DNA of 64,000 bases, taken from the NCBI RefSeq assembly GCF_030419005.1, contig NZ_CP106951.1, positions 5,022,001-5,086,000 on the forward strand, in the 5' to 3' direction. Position numbers and translations under genes: made by a program. Under the pieces are notes generated by a model that saw only the letters and a list, made by a program, of their open reading frames with translations, was not told the DNA's origin and searched no databases. Within the stretch, counting starts at the first letter, position 1. Every line of letters begins with the position of its first letter. Of this stretch, positions 1 to 9,948 are shown one piece after another. This stretch comes from Eleftheria terrae (GTDB taxonomy: Bacteria > Pseudomonadota > Gammaproteobacteria > Burkholderiales > Burkholderiaceae_C).

Positions 1-544
1 GCGACTCGATCCGCGGATGCGCGGCGATCTGCCACACGTCGCGCAGCGCGCCATGGGTTTCGACCAGCACATGCACCGGCACCCGCCGCGCCAGGCCCAC
101 CTCGGCCGCCAGGGCGTCGATACGGCGACAGGCCAGCTCCACGTCGGTCAGGCTGCGCGGCTTGGGTACCATCAGGTAGGCCAGCCGCTGGCCACAGCGT
201 GCAAGCAGGGTGCGCACCTCGGTATCGAAGGCCGCATGGCCGACGGGATGCACCCGCGCGCCGACGCGGTCGTAGCGGTTCAGCGGCGAGTCGACCAGCT
301 CGGCGATCAGCGCCGCATGCTCCTGCTCGCCGCCCACCGGCGCACCGTCCTCGGCGTCCAGCGTCGCGTCGAAGACGGCGGTGCCATGGCGCTCTCCCAG
401 CTCCGCCTGCAGCGCCAGGCTCTTGCGCATGCGCGGCTCCACGCCGGCATAGTGGTCGCACACCGGCAGGGCGGGCAGTGCCTCACCGGCCTCGAACAAG
501 GCCTGCGCCGGATGGGGCGCGGCGGGAGCAGGGCGGTTGGTCAA
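1..544 (-). CDS. HpcH/HpaI aldolase / citrate lyase beta-subunit-like protein (3' part outside window)
   Basis: The frame is open from the left edge to a TTG codon at 544 and encodes about 181 residues of a CitE-like acyl-CoA lyase. Recognisable stretches are LPVCDHYAGVEPRMRKS near the start, FDATLDAEDGAPVGG (acidic metal-binding region), RIHPVGH-like RVHPVGH, and LMVPKPRSLTD followed by HVLVETHGALRDV. In the family these proteins cleave or form C-C bonds in CoA esters such as malyl- or citramalyl-CoA; which substrate applies here cannot be told. The gene follows mdh on the same strand but a terminator lies between them, so it probably has its own expression. The TTG start is chosen because no ATG or GTG precedes the conserved N-terminus in frame; I see no good ribosome site, so the start is uncertain. 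The C-terminal part is cut by the window edge. Confidence 0.8.
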   Translation of the reverse strand, partial: MTNRPAPAAPHPAQALFEAGEALPALPVCDHYAGVEPRMRKSLALQAELGERHGTAVFDATLDAEDGAPVGGEQEHAALIAELVDSPLNRYDRVGARVHPVGHAAFDTEVRTLLARCGQRLAYLMVPKPRSLTDVELACRRIDALAAEVGLARRVPVHVLVETHGALRDVWQIAAHPRIES

Positions 545-547
545 TTG

Positions 548-557
548 ACGTATACGT
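548..557. promoter_or_regulatory. 10-bp palindrome in the leader of the citE-like gene
   Basis: ACGTATACGT is a perfect 10-bp palindrome only three bases upstream of the proposed TTG start. It contains a GTATAC core that resembles half-site patterns described for GntR-type regulators. It could be an operator, but a site this short can also arise by chance. Confidence 0.25.
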
Positions 558-570
558 AAATCGGAGGTCG

Positions 571-608
571 AAAAAAAGGCCGACAGGCGAAGAACGCTGC
601 CGGCCTTC
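571..608 (-). terminator. Rho-independent terminator after mdh
   Basis: Read on the minus strand, AAGGCCGGCAG pairs with CTGTCGGCCTT (one mismatch) across a 10-base loop, and the stem is followed directly by a run of seven T. It lies 32 bases past the mdh stop and separates mdh from the citE-like gene. Confidence 0.85.
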
Positions 609-640
609 CTTGACGGGGCCGTGACCGGCCCCGGGGCCGA

Positions 641-1627
641 TCACAGCAGGTGCTTGACGCCGTCCTGCTCTTCCTGGAGTTCCTTGAGCGTCAGGTTGAT
701 GCGCTCTTGCGAGAAGGCGTCGATCTCCAGGCCTTCGACAATCTTGTACTCGCCGTTCTCGACGGTGACCGGGAAGCCGAACATCACGTCCTTCGGGATG
801 CCGTATTCGCCGTTCGACGGCACGCCCATCGTCACCCACTTGCCCTGGGTGCCGAGCGCCCAGTCACGCATGTGGTCGATGGCGGCATTGGCGGCCGAGG
901 CGGCCGACGACAGCCCACGTGCCTCGATGATGGCGGCGCCGCGCTTGCCGACGGTGGGCAGGAACACGTTCTTGTTCCATTCCTCGTCGTTGATCATCGG
1001 CTTGACCGGCTGGCCGCCGATGGTGGCGAAGCGGTAGTCGGCGTACATCGTCGGCGAGTGGTTGCCCCACACGGCCAGCTTCTCGATGCTGGCGACCGGC
1101 TTGCCGGTCTTGGCGGCGATCTGGCTCAGCGCGCGGTTGTGGTCCAGGCGCAGCATCGCGGTGAAGTTCTTGCGCGGCAGGTCCGGGGCCGACTTCATGG
1201 CGATGTAGGCATTGGTGTTGGCCGGATTGCCGACCACCAGCACGCGCACATTGCGGCTGGCCACCGCGTTCAGGGCCTTGCCCTGGGCAGTGAAGATCTG
1301 CGCGTTGGCCGACAGCAGGTCCTTGCGCTCCATGCCGGGGCCGCGCGGACGGGCGCCGACCAGCAGGGCGTAGTCGACGTCCTTGAAGGCCGTCATCGGG
1401 TCGCTGTGGGCTTCCATGCCAGCCAGCAGCGGGAAGGCGCAGTCCTCGAGTTCCATCATGACGCCCTTGAGCGCCTTCTGAGCCTTCTCGTCGGGGATCT
1501 CCAGCAATTGCAGGATCACGGGCTGGTCCTTGCCCAGCATTTCGCCAGAGGCGATGCGGAACAGCAGGGCATAGCCGATCTGGCCAGCCGCGCCGGTGAC
1601 GGCCACGCGTACGGGTTGCTTGCTCAT
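641..1627 (-). CDS. mdh: Malate dehydrogenase
   Basis: NAD-dependent malate dehydrogenase of the TCA cycle (malate to oxaloacetate, cytosolic), 328 aa, the usual length for the proteobacterial type. The N-terminus carries the Rossmann motif [13 protein letters not shown] at residues 8-20. Substrate loop arginines occur in [15 protein letters not shown], and the catalytic histidine in WGNHSPTMY. The start ATG at 1627 is preceded by a GGAG site (CCTGGAGTTTCAC). Longer in-frame reading upstream to 1693 would overlap the promoter, so it is rejected. It is transcribed divergently from the gntR/sdh/gltA block, so two TCA-cycle units share one control region holding a palindrome. Confidence 0.97.
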   Translation of the reverse strand: MSKQPVRVAVTGAAGQIGYALLFRIASGEMLGKDQPVILQLLEIPDEKAQKALKGVMMELEDCAFPLLAGMEAHSDPMTAFKDVDYALLVGARPRGPGMERKDLLSANAQIFTAQGKALNAVASRNVRVLVVGNPANTNAYIAMKSAPDLPRKNFTAMLRLDHNRALSQIAAKTGKPVASIEKLAVWGNHSPTMYADYRFATIGGQPVKPMINDEEWNKNVFLPTVGKRGAAIIEARGLSSAASAANAAIDHMRDWALGTQGKWVTMGVPSNGEYGIPKDVMFGFPVTVENGEYKIVEGLEIDAFSQERINLTLKELQEEQDGVKHLL

Positions 1628-1716
1628 GTGAAACTCCAGGGAATCGTGTTGTGAGGATCGGGGGTCGAGATGCCGCGGCGCAGCACGGCACACGCTCCAG
1701 GTCCACAGTGTAGGGG

Positions 1717-1745
1717 AGTCTAGAGGGTGCTCTCCACACTGTCAA
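1717..1745 (-). promoter_or_regulatory. Predicted sigma-70 promoter of mdh
   Basis: On the minus strand TTGACA (perfect -35 box, 1745-1740) is followed after 17 bases by TAGACT (4 of 6 matches to the -10 box, 1722-1717). Transcription would begin about 80 bases before the mdh start. The 1753-1770 palindrome lies just upstream of the -35 box, a position suited to activation or to repression of the divergent gene. Confidence 0.6.
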
Positions 1746-1747
1746 TG

Positions 1748-1770
1748 GTCTTATGTCTTATATAAGACAT
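1748..1770. promoter_or_regulatory. Probable operator: 18-bp palindrome plus a direct half-site repeat
   Basis: Positions 1753-1770 read ATGTCTTATATAAGACAT, a perfect palindrome. The left arm unit GTCTTAT is also repeated directly at 1748-1754, giving two tandem half-sites and one inverted one. It lies between mdh and the GntR-family regulator gene, the usual place for an autoregulatory GntR operator. Binding by that regulator is inference. Confidence 0.6.
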
Positions 1771-1820
1771 GATTTATCAGTTCCTGGACTTCACCGGGGC
1801 GATGTGATGCAATCGCTGCC

Positions 1821-2597
1821 ATGGCGACCCTGCCTCCGTCGACGCTGCCCGAGTTTCCTGCCTCTCCGAGCGAGGCGGGCGGCCCCGCTTTCAGTCCGCT
1901 CTACCAGCAGATCAAGGGGCTCATCCTGCGCAGCCTGCAGGCCGGCGAATGGAAGCCGGGCGAGGCCATTCCCAGCGAGGTCGACCTGGCGGCGCGCTTT
2001 CGCGTCAGCCAAGGCACGGTGCGCAAGGCGATCGACGAGCTGGCGGCCGAGAACCTGCTGGTGCGCCGCCAGGGCAAGGGCACCTTCGTCGCCACCCATG
2101 CCGAAGAGAAAATCCAGTACCGCTTCCTGCGCCTGATGCCCGATGACGGCGAGGCTTCGCCGGTCGAGCGCAAGTTCATCGACTGCCGTCGCCTGCGCGC
2201 GCCTGCCGAGGTGGCGCGGGCGCTGGAGCTCAAGTCGGGCGACGCGGCGCTGCAGATCCGCCGCCTGCTTTACTTCCGCGGCCAGCCGGTGGTGTTCGAC
2301 GACATCTGGCTGCACGGCATGCTGTTCAAGGGGCTGACCGCCGAGCGCCTGAGCGACTACCGCGGCCCGATGTACGGCCTCTTCGAGACCGAATTCGGCG
2401 TGCGCATGATCCGCGCCGAGGAGAAGCTGCGTGCCGTCTCTGCCGACGCCACCGCGGCCGGCCTGCTGAACCTGGCCGAGGGCGCTCCGCTGCTGAGCGT
2501 CGAGCGCCTCTCGCTCACCTACGGCGACAAGCCGGTCGAATTGAGGCGCGGCCTCTACAACACGGCCGCGCACTTCTACCGCAACGAGGTCAGCTAA
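1821..2597 (+). CDS. GntR family regulator with UTRA ligand domain (HutC type)
   Basis: Transcription regulator, 258 aa. Residues about 25-93 form the winged helix-turn-helix (SPLYQQIKGLILRSL, then IPSEVDLAARFRVSQGTVR and the wing RRQGKGTFVATH). Residues about 110-250 form a UTRA effector domain (RRLLYFRGQPVVFDDIWL, YNTAAHFYRNEVS at the C-terminus). HutC-type regulators usually bind small carboxylates, sugars or amino acids and act as repressors. Its position between mdh and sdhCDABE-gltA suggests it controls TCA-cycle genes and itself through the palindrome at 1753-1770; the effector is unknown. The start ATG at 1821 has no strong ribosome site, and a nearby upstream start cannot be excluded. 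Confidence 0.88.
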   Translation: MATLPPSTLPEFPASPSEAGGPAFSPLYQQIKGLILRSLQAGEWKPGEAIPSEVDLAARFRVSQGTVRKAIDELAAENLLVRRQGKGTFVATHAEEKIQYRFLRLMPDDGEASPVERKFIDCRRLRAPAEVARALELKSGDAALQIRRLLYFRGQPVVFDDIWLHGMLFKGLTAERLSDYRGPMYGLFETEFGVRMIRAEEKLRAVSADATAAGLLNLAEGAPLLSVERLSLTYGDKPVELRRGLYNTAAHFYRNEVS

Positions 2598-2645
2598 GGT
2601 GCGGTCATCGAACGCGTGAGTGCAACCGCATCTGCTGCGTTGCAA

Positions 2646-2651
2646 TAAAAT
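2646..2651 (+). promoter_or_regulatory. Possible -10 box for the sdh operon
   Basis: TAAAAT (5 of 6 matches) lies 41 bases before the sdhC start, in the 95-base gap after gntR. No convincing -35 box is at the proper distance, so this is a weak call; transcription could also continue from gntR. Confidence 0.3.
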
Positions 2652-2692
2652 CCGCCGAGTTTCACCGTTGTTACATAGCTAGAAGGTTGGGT

Positions 2693-3112
2693 ATGCCTGA
2701 AATCGCAAAACAAAGGCCGGGAACGATGCGCCTGATCGACGCACTCCAGTACCGGCTCCCGCTGGCCGGGGTCGTCTCGATCCTGCACCGCGCCAGCGGG
2801 CTGATCCTGTTCCTGCTGCTGCCTTTCATTATTTGGCTGTTCGACAAGAGCGTCACCTCTGAAATGTCGTATGCCGAATTCACGTCGACCTTCGTCGCCG
2901 GCTGGGGCTTCCTGCCTGGCTGGTTCATGAAGGTGGTGGTGCTGGGACTGATCTGGGCCTACCTGCACCACTTCGCCGCCGGCATCCGCTACCTGGTGAT
3001 GGATGCCTTCCACACCGTCAGCAAGGCGCAGGGCCGCCAGTCTGCCATCGCGACGCTGGTCTTCAGCCTGCTGCTGACCGCGGCGCTGGGCTACAAGCTG
3101 TTCATGTCCTGA
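2693..3112 (+). CDS. sdhC: Succinate dehydrogenase cytochrome b556 subunit
   Basis: Membrane anchor of complex II, 139 aa with three hydrophobic segments (about 28-48, 65-90 and 112-135). The signature SILHRASG (ubiquinone-site region) and the haem-ligand histidine in YLHHFAAGIRY are present. It passes electrons from the SdhB iron-sulphur clusters to ubiquinone in the inner membrane. The start ATG at 2693 is preceded by AGAAGG with a 6-base spacer; a TTG two codons upstream overlaps that spacer and is less likely. It is first gene of sdhCDABE. Confidence 0.95.
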   Translation: MPEIAKQRPGTMRLIDALQYRLPLAGVVSILHRASGLILFLLLPFIIWLFDKSVTSEMSYAEFTSTFVAGWGFLPGWFMKVVVLGLIWAYLHHFAAGIRYLVMDAFHTVSKAQGRQSAIATLVFSLLLTAALGYKLFMS

Positions 3113-3129
3113 TCCAACGAGACCCCACG

Positions 3130-3528
3130 ATGAGCAAAAACTACGGATCCAAGCGCCTGGTGGTGGGCGCGCACTACGGGCTGGGCGACTGGCTGGCCCA
3201 GCGTGTCACCGGGCTGCTGATGGCCCTGTTCACGGTGGCCATCATCGTGCAGGTGCTGGTCCCCTGGCACAAGAAATCGCCGGACGGCACCCGCGAGATC
3301 GAGATCGTCGGCTACGACAAATGGGCCGGCATCTTCTCTCAACAGTGGATGAAGGTGCTGACCTTCGTCCTCATCATCTCGCTGGCCTACCACGCCTGGG
3401 TGGGCATGCGCGACATCTGGATGGACTACGTGAAGTCGGTGGGCATGAAGCTCGCGCTGCAGGTGGCCACCATCGTCTGGCTGGTGGGCTGTGCCGGCTG
3501 GGCGGTTCAAGTTCTGTGGAGGCTGTAA
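3130..3528 (+). CDS. sdhD: Succinate dehydrogenase hydrophobic membrane anchor subunit
   Basis: Second membrane anchor of complex II, 132 aa. N-terminal RLVVGAHYGLGDWLAQRVTG matches the SdhD family, and three transmembrane segments follow (about 22-44, 70-92 and 105-128). AYHAWVGMRDIWMDY carries the conserved histidine/aspartate region near the haem and quinone. Together with SdhC it anchors SdhAB. Its TAA stop shares its last A with the ATG of sdhA, so translation of the two genes is probably coupled. Confidence 0.93.
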   Translation: MSKNYGSKRLVVGAHYGLGDWLAQRVTGLLMALFTVAIIVQVLVPWHKKSPDGTREIEIVGYDKWAGIFSQQWMKVLTFVLIISLAYHAWVGMRDIWMDYVKSVGMKLALQVATIVWLVGCAGWAVQVLWRL

Positions 3529-5303
3529 TGCAAGTGGGAACTTCTGTCCCGAAACGCCGGTTCGACGTGGTCATCGTGGGGGCTGGCGGCTCCGGCATGC
3601 GGGCCTCGCTGCAACTCTCGCTGGCCGGCCTGAACGTGGCCGTGCTGACCAAGGTCTTCCCGACCCGCTCGCACACCGTGGCGGCGCAGGGCGGCATCGG
3701 TGCCTCGCTGGGCAACATGTCGGAAGACAACTGGCACTATCACTTCTTCGACACCGTCAAGGGCTCCGACTGGCTCGGCGACCAGGACGCGATCGAGTTC
3801 ATGTGCCGCGAGGCGCCGAAGGTGGTCTACGAGCTGGAACACTTCGGCATGCCGTTCGACCGCAATCCGGACGGCACCATCTACCAGCGCCCCTTCGGCG
3901 GCCACACCGCCAACTACGGCGAGAAGCCGGTGCAGCGCGCCTGCGCCGCGGCCGACCGTACCGGCCACGCACTGCTGCACACGCTGTACCAGCAGAACGT
4001 GCGCGCCCGCACCAACTTCTTCGTCGAATGGATGGCGCTCGACCTGATCCGCGACGCCGACGGCGACGTGGTGGGCGTGACGGCGCTGGAGATGGAGACC
4101 GGCGAGGTCTTCATCCTCGAAGCCAAGACCGTGCTGCTGGCCACCGGCGGGGCAGGGCGCATCTTCGCCGCCTCGACCAATGCCTTCATCAACACCGGTG
4201 ACGGCCTCGGCATGGCGGCGCGCGCCGGCATCCCGCTCGAAGACATGGAGTTCTGGCAGTTCCACCCGACCGGCGTGGCCGGCGCGGGCGTGCTGCTGAC
4301 CGAGGGCTGTCGCGGCGAGGGCGCCATCCTGCGCAATGCCAACGGCGAGCGCTTCATGGAGCGCTATGCGCCCACCCTGAAGGACCTGGCGCCGCGCGAC
4401 TTCGTCTCGCGCTCGATGGACCAGGAGATCAAGGAAGGTCGCGGCTGCGGTCCCAACAAGGACTACGTGCTGCTGGACATGACCCACCTCGGCGCCGAGA
4501 CCATCATGAAGCGGCTGCCGTCGGTGTTCGAGATCGGCCACAACTTCGCCAACGTCGACATCACCAAGGAGCCGATCCCGGTGGTGCCCACCATCCACTA
4601 CCAGATGGGCGGCATTCCGACCAACGTCCATGGCCAGGTGGTGGTGCCGAAGAACGGCGTGCCCAACGACATCATCAACGGCTTGTACGCGGTGGGCGAG
4701 TGTTCCTGCGTGAGCGTGCACGGCGCCAACCGGCTCGGCACCAACTCGCTGCTCGACCTGGTGGTGTTCGGCCGCGCGGCGGGCAACCACATCGTCGACT
4801 TCAACCTCAAGAACAAGAGCCACAAGCCCCTGCCCAAGGACGCGGCCGACCGCACCCTGGCTCGCCTGGCGCGGCTGGACTCCGCCACCGACGGTGAGTA
4901 CGCGCAGGACGTGGCCAACGACATCCGCCGCAGCATGCAGGCCCACGCCGGCGTGTTCCGCACGCAGGCGAGCATGGACGAAGGCGTGCAGAAGATCCTC
5001 GAGATCGACAAGCGCGTCGGCAGCATCGGCCTGAAGGACAAGTCCAAGGTCTTCAACACCGCGCGTGTCGAGGCGCTGGAAGTCGAGAACCTCATCGAGG
5101 CCGCCAAGGCGACGATGATCTCGGCCGCCGCCCGCAAGGAAAGCCGCGGCGCCCATGCCCACAACGACTTCCCGAACCGCGACGACGAGAACTGGATCAA
5201 GCACACGCTGTTCTACAGCGAAGGCAACCGTCTCGACTACAAGCCGGTCAACATGAAACCGCTGACCGCGGAATCGATCCCGCCCAAGGTCCGCACCTTC
5301 TGA
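3528..5303 (+). CDS. sdhA: Succinate dehydrogenase flavoprotein subunit
   Basis: Catalytic subunit of complex II, 591 aa, oxidising succinate to fumarate. FAD-binding Rossmann motif [16 protein letters not shown] lies at residues 13-28. The histidine that carries covalent FAD is in [13 protein letters not shown], and active-site stretches are [20 protein letters not shown] [21 protein letters not shown] and [14 protein letters not shown]. The C-terminal [19 protein letters not shown] is typical. The ATG overlaps the sdhD stop by one base, with GGAGG nearby (GTGGAGGCTGTA). A longer in-frame reading that begins inside sdhD is rejected because homologues start at this point. Confidence 0.98.
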   Translation: MQVGTSVPKRRFDVVIVGAGGSGMRASLQLSLAGLNVAVLTKVFPTRSHTVAAQGGIGASLGNMSEDNWHYHFFDTVKGSDWLGDQDAIEFMCREAPKVVYELEHFGMPFDRNPDGTIYQRPFGGHTANYGEKPVQRACAAADRTGHALLHTLYQQNVRARTNFFVEWMALDLIRDADGDVVGVTALEMETGEVFILEAKTVLLATGGAGRIFAASTNAFINTGDGLGMAARAGIPLEDMEFWQFHPTGVAGAGVLLTEGCRGEGAILRNANGERFMERYAPTLKDLAPRDFVSRSMDQEIKEGRGCGPNKDYVLLDMTHLGAETIMKRLPSVFEIGHNFANVDITKEPIPVVPTIHYQMGGIPTNVHGQVVVPKNGVPNDIINGLYAVGECSCVSVHGANRLGTNSLLDLVVFGRAAGNHIVDFNLKNKSHKPLPKDAADRTLARLARLDSATDGEYAQDVANDIRRSMQAHAGVFRTQASMDEGVQKILEIDKRVGSIGLKDKSKVFNTARVEALEVENLIEAAKATMISAAARKESRGAHAHNDFPNRDDENWIKHTLFYSEGNRLDYKPVNMKPLTAESIPPKVRTF

Positions 5304-5328
5304 GGGCCGCAGCCCGCAGGAACCCACG

Positions 5329-6036
5329 ATGAGCCAGAAACGCACTTTCTCGATCTATCGCTACGATCCGGACAAGGACGCCAAGCCCTACATGCAGACG
5401 CTCGAGATCGAACTCGACGGCAATGAACGCATGTTGCTCGACGCCCTGGTCAAGCTGAAGGCGGTGGATCCCACCCTGTCGTTCCGTCGCTCCTGCCGCG
5501 AAGGCGTGTGCGGCTCGGACGCGATGAACATCAACGGCAAGAACGGCCTGGCGTGCCTGACCAACATGCGCACGCTGAAGGACCCGATCGTGCTGAAGCC
5601 GCTGCCGGGCCTGCCCGTGATCCGCGACCTGATCGTGGACATGACGCAGTTCTTCACGCAGTACCACTCCATCAAGCCCTATCTCGTGAACGACACGCCG
5701 CCGCCCGAGAAGGAGCGCCTGCAGTCGCCCGAGGAGCGCGAGGAGCTGGACGGCCTGTACGAGTGCATCCTGTGCGCGAGCTGCTCCACCAGCTGCCCCA
5801 GCTTCTGGTGGAACCCGGACAAGTTCGTCGGTCCGGCCGGCCTGCTGCAGGCCTACCGCTTCATCGCCGACAGCCGCGATCAGGCGACCAACGACCGCCT
5901 GGACAACCTCGAAGATCCCTACCGTCTGTTCCGCTGCCACACGATCATGAACTGCGTGGACGTGTGTCCCAAGGGCCTGAACCCCACGAAGGCGATAGGC
6001 AAGATCAAGGAACTGATGGTGCGTCGGGCGGTGTAA
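5329..6036 (+). CDS. sdhB: Succinate dehydrogenase iron-sulphur subunit
   Basis: Electron-transfer subunit of complex II, 235 aa. The 2Fe-2S domain shows [16 protein letters not shown] and ACLTNMR. The C-terminal domain shows [16 protein letters not shown] and [19 protein letters not shown], which ligate the 4Fe-4S and 3Fe-4S clusters. It links SdhA to the membrane subunits. It lies 25 bases after sdhA in the operon. Confidence 0.98.
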   Translation: MSQKRTFSIYRYDPDKDAKPYMQTLEIELDGNERMLLDALVKLKAVDPTLSFRRSCREGVCGSDAMNINGKNGLACLTNMRTLKDPIVLKPLPGLPVIRDLIVDMTQFFTQYHSIKPYLVNDTPPPEKERLQSPEEREELDGLYECILCASCSTSCPSFWWNPDKFVGPAGLLQAYRFIADSRDQATNDRLDNLEDPYRLFRCHTIMNCVDVCPKGLNPTKAIGKIKELMVRRAV

Positions 6037-6070
6037 ACCCCGCCCGCCTGCCCGGTACGAAGCAAGGCCT

Positions 6071-6343
6071 ATGATGGACGCCGAACTGCTCGATGAAAGA
6101 GCCCTGAGCAAGCTGCGCTGGCGCTGCCGACGCGGGTTGCTTGAAAACGATTTGTTCGTCGAGCGGTTTTTCGCCCGCCACGAGAGCACCCTCACCGTGC
6201 GTCAGGCCGAGGGCCTGATGGCTCTCATGGATCTGTCCGACAACGACTTGCTGGATTTGCTGCTGGCGCGCAGGGAGCCGGAAGGGGAACTCGATCGGCC
6301 GGAGGTCCGTGACGTTCTCCTCCAGATGCGCCAGCCGGCGTAA
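6071..6343 (+). CDS. sdhE: FAD assembly factor SdhE
   Basis: Small protein of 90 aa of the SdhE/YgfY family, which helps attach FAD covalently to SdhA. The family signature RGxxE is visible as RRGLLENDL at residues 20-28, and the helical C-terminal part contains MDLSDNDLLDLLL. It stands immediately after sdhB, which fits a role in maturing the complex encoded upstream. Two ATG codons in a row open the frame; the first is used here. Confidence 0.92.
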   Translation: MMDAELLDERALSKLRWRCRRGLLENDLFVERFFARHESTLTVRQAEGLMALMDLSDNDLLDLLLARREPEGELDRPEVRDVLLQMRQPA

Positions 6344-6370
6344 ACGATTCTCGAAAACCAAGGAAATGCC

Positions 6371-7684
6371 ATGACACCGTCAGACGTGAAAGCGACCCTC
6401 GCGTTCTCCGATGGCAGCCCCAGCATGGAGCTGCCGATCTACAAGGGAACCATCGGCCCGGATGTGATCGACATCCGAAAGCTGTATGCACAGACCGGCA
6501 AATTCACGTACGACCCGGGCTTCCTGTCCACTGCGTCGTGCAACTCCGCCATCACCTACATCGATGGCGACAAGGGCGAGTTGCTGTACCGCGGCTATCC
6601 CATCGAGCAACTGGCGACCAACTGCGACTTCCTCGAGACCTGCTACCTGCTGCTGTACGGAGACCTGCCCAACGAGGCGCAGAAGCAGGACTTCACCAGC
6701 CGCGTGACCAACCACACGATGGTCAACGAGCAGATGCAGTTCTTCCTGCGCGGCTTCCGCCGCGACGCACACCCGATGGCGGTGCTGACCGGGCTGGTGG
6801 GCGGCCTGTCGGCCTTCTATCACGACAGCACCGACATCAATAATCCGCAGCACCGCGAGATCTCGGCCATCCGCCTGATCGCCAAGCTGCCGACGCTGGT
6901 GTCCATGGCGTACAAGTACTCCATCGGCCAGCCCTACATCTACCCGAAGAATTCGCTGTCCTACGCCGCGAACTTCACCCGCATGATGTTCGCGACGCCG
7001 TGCGAAGAGTACGAGCCGAACGACGTGGTGGTGCGCGCGCTGGACCGCATCTTCATCCTGCACGCCGACCACGAGCAGAACGCTTCCACCTCCACGGTCC
7101 GCCTGTGCGGCTCCTCGGGCACCAATCCGTTTGCCGCCATCGCCGCTGGCGTGGCCTGCCTGTGGGGCCCGGCGCACGGTGGCGCCAACGAGGCCTGCCT
7201 GAACATGCTGGAAGACATCCAGCAGATGGGCGGCGTCGCCAAGATCGGCGAGTTCATCGGCAAGGTCAAGGACAAGAACTCCGGCGTGCGCCTGATGGGC
7301 TTCGGCCACCGGGTCTACAAGAACTACGACCCGCGCGCCAAGCTGATGCGCGAGACCTGCCACGAAGTGCTGAACGAGCTGGGCCTGGGCAACGACCCGC
7401 TGTTCAAGCTCGCGATGGAGTTGGAGAAGATCGCGCTGGAAGACGAGTACTTCGTCTCCCGCAAGCTCTACCCGAACGTCGACTTCTACTCCGGCATCGT
7501 GCAGCGCGCCATCGGCATCCCGGTGTCGCTGTTCACCGCCATCTTCGCGCTGGCCCGCACGGTGGGCTGGATCGCCCAGCTCAACGAGATGATCGGCGAC
7601 CCCGAGTACAAGATCGGCCGCCCGCGCCAGCTGTTCGTCGGCGCCACCAAGCGCGACGTCAAGCCCATCGCCCAGCGCGGCTGA
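6371..7684 (+). CDS. gltA: Citrate synthase (type II, hexameric)
   Basis: Condenses acetyl-CoA and oxaloacetate to citrate, 437 aa, typical of the large NADH-sensitive bacterial type. The catalytic histidines lie in [11 protein letters not shown] and [13 protein letters not shown], and the catalytic aspartate in NVDFYSGIV. The N-terminal beta domain ([16 protein letters not shown]) belongs to the type II enzyme. It is 28 bases after sdhE and the last gene before a strong terminator, so sdhCDABE-gltA probably form one transcription unit. Confidence 0.98.
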   Translation: MTPSDVKATLAFSDGSPSMELPIYKGTIGPDVIDIRKLYAQTGKFTYDPGFLSTASCNSAITYIDGDKGELLYRGYPIEQLATNCDFLETCYLLLYGDLPNEAQKQDFTSRVTNHTMVNEQMQFFLRGFRRDAHPMAVLTGLVGGLSAFYHDSTDINNPQHREISAIRLIAKLPTLVSMAYKYSIGQPYIYPKNSLSYAANFTRMMFATPCEEYEPNDVVVRALDRIFILHADHEQNASTSTVRLCGSSGTNPFAAIAAGVACLWGPAHGGANEACLNMLEDIQQMGGVAKIGEFIGKVKDKNSGVRLMGFGHRVYKNYDPRAKLMRETCHEVLNELGLGNDPLFKLAMELEKIALEDEYFVSRKLYPNVDFYSGIVQRAIGIPVSLFTAIFALARTVGWIAQLNEMIGDPEYKIGRPRQLFVGATKRDVKPIAQRG

Positions 7685-7720
7685 GGGGACCCCGGGTCGC
7701 CCCACGGTCGACCACACGCC

Positions 7721-7750
7721 AAAAACCCCGGCCCCCGTGCCGGGGTTTTT
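7721..7750 (+). terminator. Rho-independent terminator after gltA
   Basis: AAAAACCCCGGC pairs perfectly with GCCGGGGTTTTT around a 6-base loop, ending in five T. It closes the sdh-gltA unit and, being symmetrical, could act in both directions. Confidence 0.92.
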
Positions 7751-7824
7751 GCTTGTTCGCACCTAAAATTGGGGGGCGCGCACGCCGCGCACCCCTCCCA
7801 CGAGCCTGAGAACGCGAGTCAACC

Positions 7825-9234
7825 ATGGGCCGGACGCTTTACGACAAGATCTGGGACGAGCATGTCGTCCACACCGAAGAGGACGGCACCGCCGTGCTCT
7901 ACATCGACCGCCACCTGCTGCACGAGGTCACCAGCCCGCAGGCCTTCGAAGGGATCGAGGTGGCCGGCCGCAAGGTCTGGCGCCTGTCGGCCAACCTGGC
8001 AGTGAGCGACCACAACGTGCCCACCACCGACCGCTCGCAAGGCATTGCCGACCCTGTCTCGCGCCTGCAGGTCGAGACGCTGGACGCCAACTGCGACCGT
8101 TTCGGCATCACTCAGTTCAAGATGCGCGACCGCCGCCAGGGCATCGTGCACGTCATCGGCCCCGAGCAGGGCGCGACCCTGCCGGGCATGACCGTGGTCT
8201 GCGGCGATTCGCACACATCGACGCATGGCGCCTTTGGTGCGCTGGCCCATGGCATCGGCACCAGCGAGGTGGAGCACGTGCTCGCCACCCAGACGCTGCT
8301 GGCCAAGAAGGCCAAGAACATGCATGTGCGGGTCGAAGGCCAGCTGCCGCAGGGCTGCGGCGCCAAGGACATCGTGCTGGCCATCATCGGCCGCATCGGC
8401 ACGGCCGGCGGCACCGGTTACACCATCGAGTTCGGTGGCAGCGCGATCCGCGCGCTCAGCATGGAAGGCCGCATGACAGTGTGCAACATGGCCATCGAGG
8501 CTGGCGCCCGGGCCGGCCTGGTAGCGGTGGACGACACCACGCTGCAGTACGTCAAGGGCCGCCCCTATTCGCCGTCCGGCGTCGAGTGGGAGCAGGCGGT
8601 CGCCTACTGGCGCACCCTGCATTCCGACGCCGACGCCCACTGGGACGCGGTGGTCGAGATCGACGCCTCCCAGATCCGCCCGCAGGTGACCTGGGGCACC
8701 TCGCCCGAGATGGTCGTCTCGATCGAGGACCGGGTGCCGGACCCCGAGAAGGAAAAGGACGCGGTCAAGCGCAGTGCGATGGAGCGCGCGCTGCAGTACA
8801 TGGCGCTGGAGCCGAACAAGGCCGTCAACGACATCCGCATCGACAAGGTGTTCATCGGTTCGTGCACCAATTCACGCATCGAGGATATCCGCGAGGCCGC
8901 CGCCGTGGTGCGGCGCATCGGCGGGCGTGTGGCGTCCAACGTCAAGCTGGCGCTGGTGGTGCCGGGGTCCGGGCTGGTGAAGGAGCAGGCCGAGCGCGAG
9001 GGGTTGGACCAGGTCTTCAAGGCCGCCGGCTTCGAGTGGCGCGAGCCGGGCTGCTCGATGTGCCTGGCCATGAACGCTGATCGGCTGGAGCCGGGCGAGC
9101 GCTGTGCCTCCACCTCCAACCGCAATTTCGAAGGCCGGCAAGGCGCCGGTGGCCGCACCCACCTGGTGAGCCCCGCCATGGCCGCTGCCGCCGCGATGGA
9201 AGGCCATTTCGTCGACGTGCGCCGCCTCGGCTGA
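7825..9234 (+). CDS. leuC: 3-isopropylmalate dehydratase large subunit
   Basis: Aconitase-family large subunit of leucine synthesis, 469 aa, isomerising 2-isopropylmalate to 3-isopropylmalate with LeuD. Cluster cysteines are visible in FIGSCTNSR and in [23 protein letters not shown] and [12 protein letters not shown] are further family signatures. The ATG at 7825 follows the gltA terminator by 74 bases; a TAAAAT at 7764-7769 may be the -10 box, without a clear -35. Confidence 0.97.
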   Translation: MGRTLYDKIWDEHVVHTEEDGTAVLYIDRHLLHEVTSPQAFEGIEVAGRKVWRLSANLAVSDHNVPTTDRSQGIADPVSRLQVETLDANCDRFGITQFKMRDRRQGIVHVIGPEQGATLPGMTVVCGDSHTSTHGAFGALAHGIGTSEVEHVLATQTLLAKKAKNMHVRVEGQLPQGCGAKDIVLAIIGRIGTAGGTGYTIEFGGSAIRALSMEGRMTVCNMAIEAGARAGLVAVDDTTLQYVKGRPYSPSGVEWEQAVAYWRTLHSDADAHWDAVVEIDASQIRPQVTWGTSPEMVVSIEDRVPDPEKEKDAVKRSAMERALQYMALEPNKAVNDIRIDKVFIGSCTNSRIEDIREAAAVVRRIGGRVASNVKLALVVPGSGLVKEQAEREGLDQVFKAAGFEWREPGCSMCLAMNADRLEPGERCASTSNRNFEGRQGAGGRTHLVSPAMAAAAAMEGHFVDVRRLG

Positions 9235-9300
9235 GCGGCGCAGGCACGGCGTGAGAAATGCATCGGGCCGCCGGGCGGCCCGGACCGAGGGATAAAGAGC

Positions 9301-9948
9301 ATGCAAGCATTCCGAGTGCACAAGGGCCTGGTCGCGCCGATGGACCGGGAGAACGTCGACACCGACGCCATCATTCCGAAGCAGTTCCTGAAATCGATCA
9401 AGCGGACCGGTTTCGGCCCCAACCTGTTCGACGAGTGGCGCTACCTGGACGTTGGCGAGCCCGGGCAGGACCCGGCCAGCCGGCGGCCGAATCCCGACTT
9501 CGTGCTGAACCAGCCACGCTACCAGGGCGCCTCGGTGCTGCTGGCGCGCAAGAACTTCGGCTGCGGCTCCAGCCGCGAGCACGCGCCCTGGGCCATCGAG
9601 CAGTACGGTTTCCGGGCGCTGATCGCGCCCAGTTATGCCGACATCTTCTTCAACAACTGCTTCAAGAACGGCCTGCTGCCCATCGTGCTGCCCGAGCACG
9701 AGGTGGCCCGCCTGTTCGACGAGGTGCATGCCTTCTCCGGCTACCAGCTGACGGTGGACCTGGAGCGCCAGGTGGTGGTGAAGCCCGACGGCACCGAGCT
9801 GGCCTTTGAGGTACAGCCCTTCCGCAAGTACTGCCTGCTCAACGGCCTCGACGACATCGGCCTGACCTTGCGCCATGCCGACAAGATCCGCGCCTACGAG
9901 GCGGAGCGCCTGGCCACCAAGCCGTGGCTGAACCACCGCATCGTCTGA
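9301..9948 (+). CDS. leuD: 3-isopropylmalate dehydratase small subunit
   Basis: Swivelling small subunit of isopropylmalate isomerase, 215 aa. Signatures include [19 protein letters not shown] at residues 16-34, [14 protein letters not shown] and [17 protein letters not shown]. It partners with LeuC encoded 66 bases upstream. The leuC-leuD gap holds no additional small gene. Confidence 0.97.
   Translation: MQAFRVHKGLVAPMDRENVDTDAIIPKQFLKSIKRTGFGPNLFDEWRYLDVGEPGQDPASRRPNPDFVLNQPRYQGASVLLARKNFGCGSSREHAPWAIEQYGFRALIAPSYADIFFNNCFKNGLLPIVLPEHEVARLFDEVHAFSGYQLTVDLERQVVVKPDGTELAFEVQPFRKYCLLNGLDDIGLTLRHADKIRAYEAERLATKPWLNHRIV

Noticed and set aside
3507..5345. 612-codon frame antisense to sdhA
   Set aside because: Composition is His/Val/Gly/Arg shadow of a high-GC gene; no ribosome site or domain.
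7751..7824. A leucine-type attenuator upstream of leuC
   Set aside because: The gap is only 74 bases and shows neither a Leu-rich leader frame nor a terminator after the gltA terminator.
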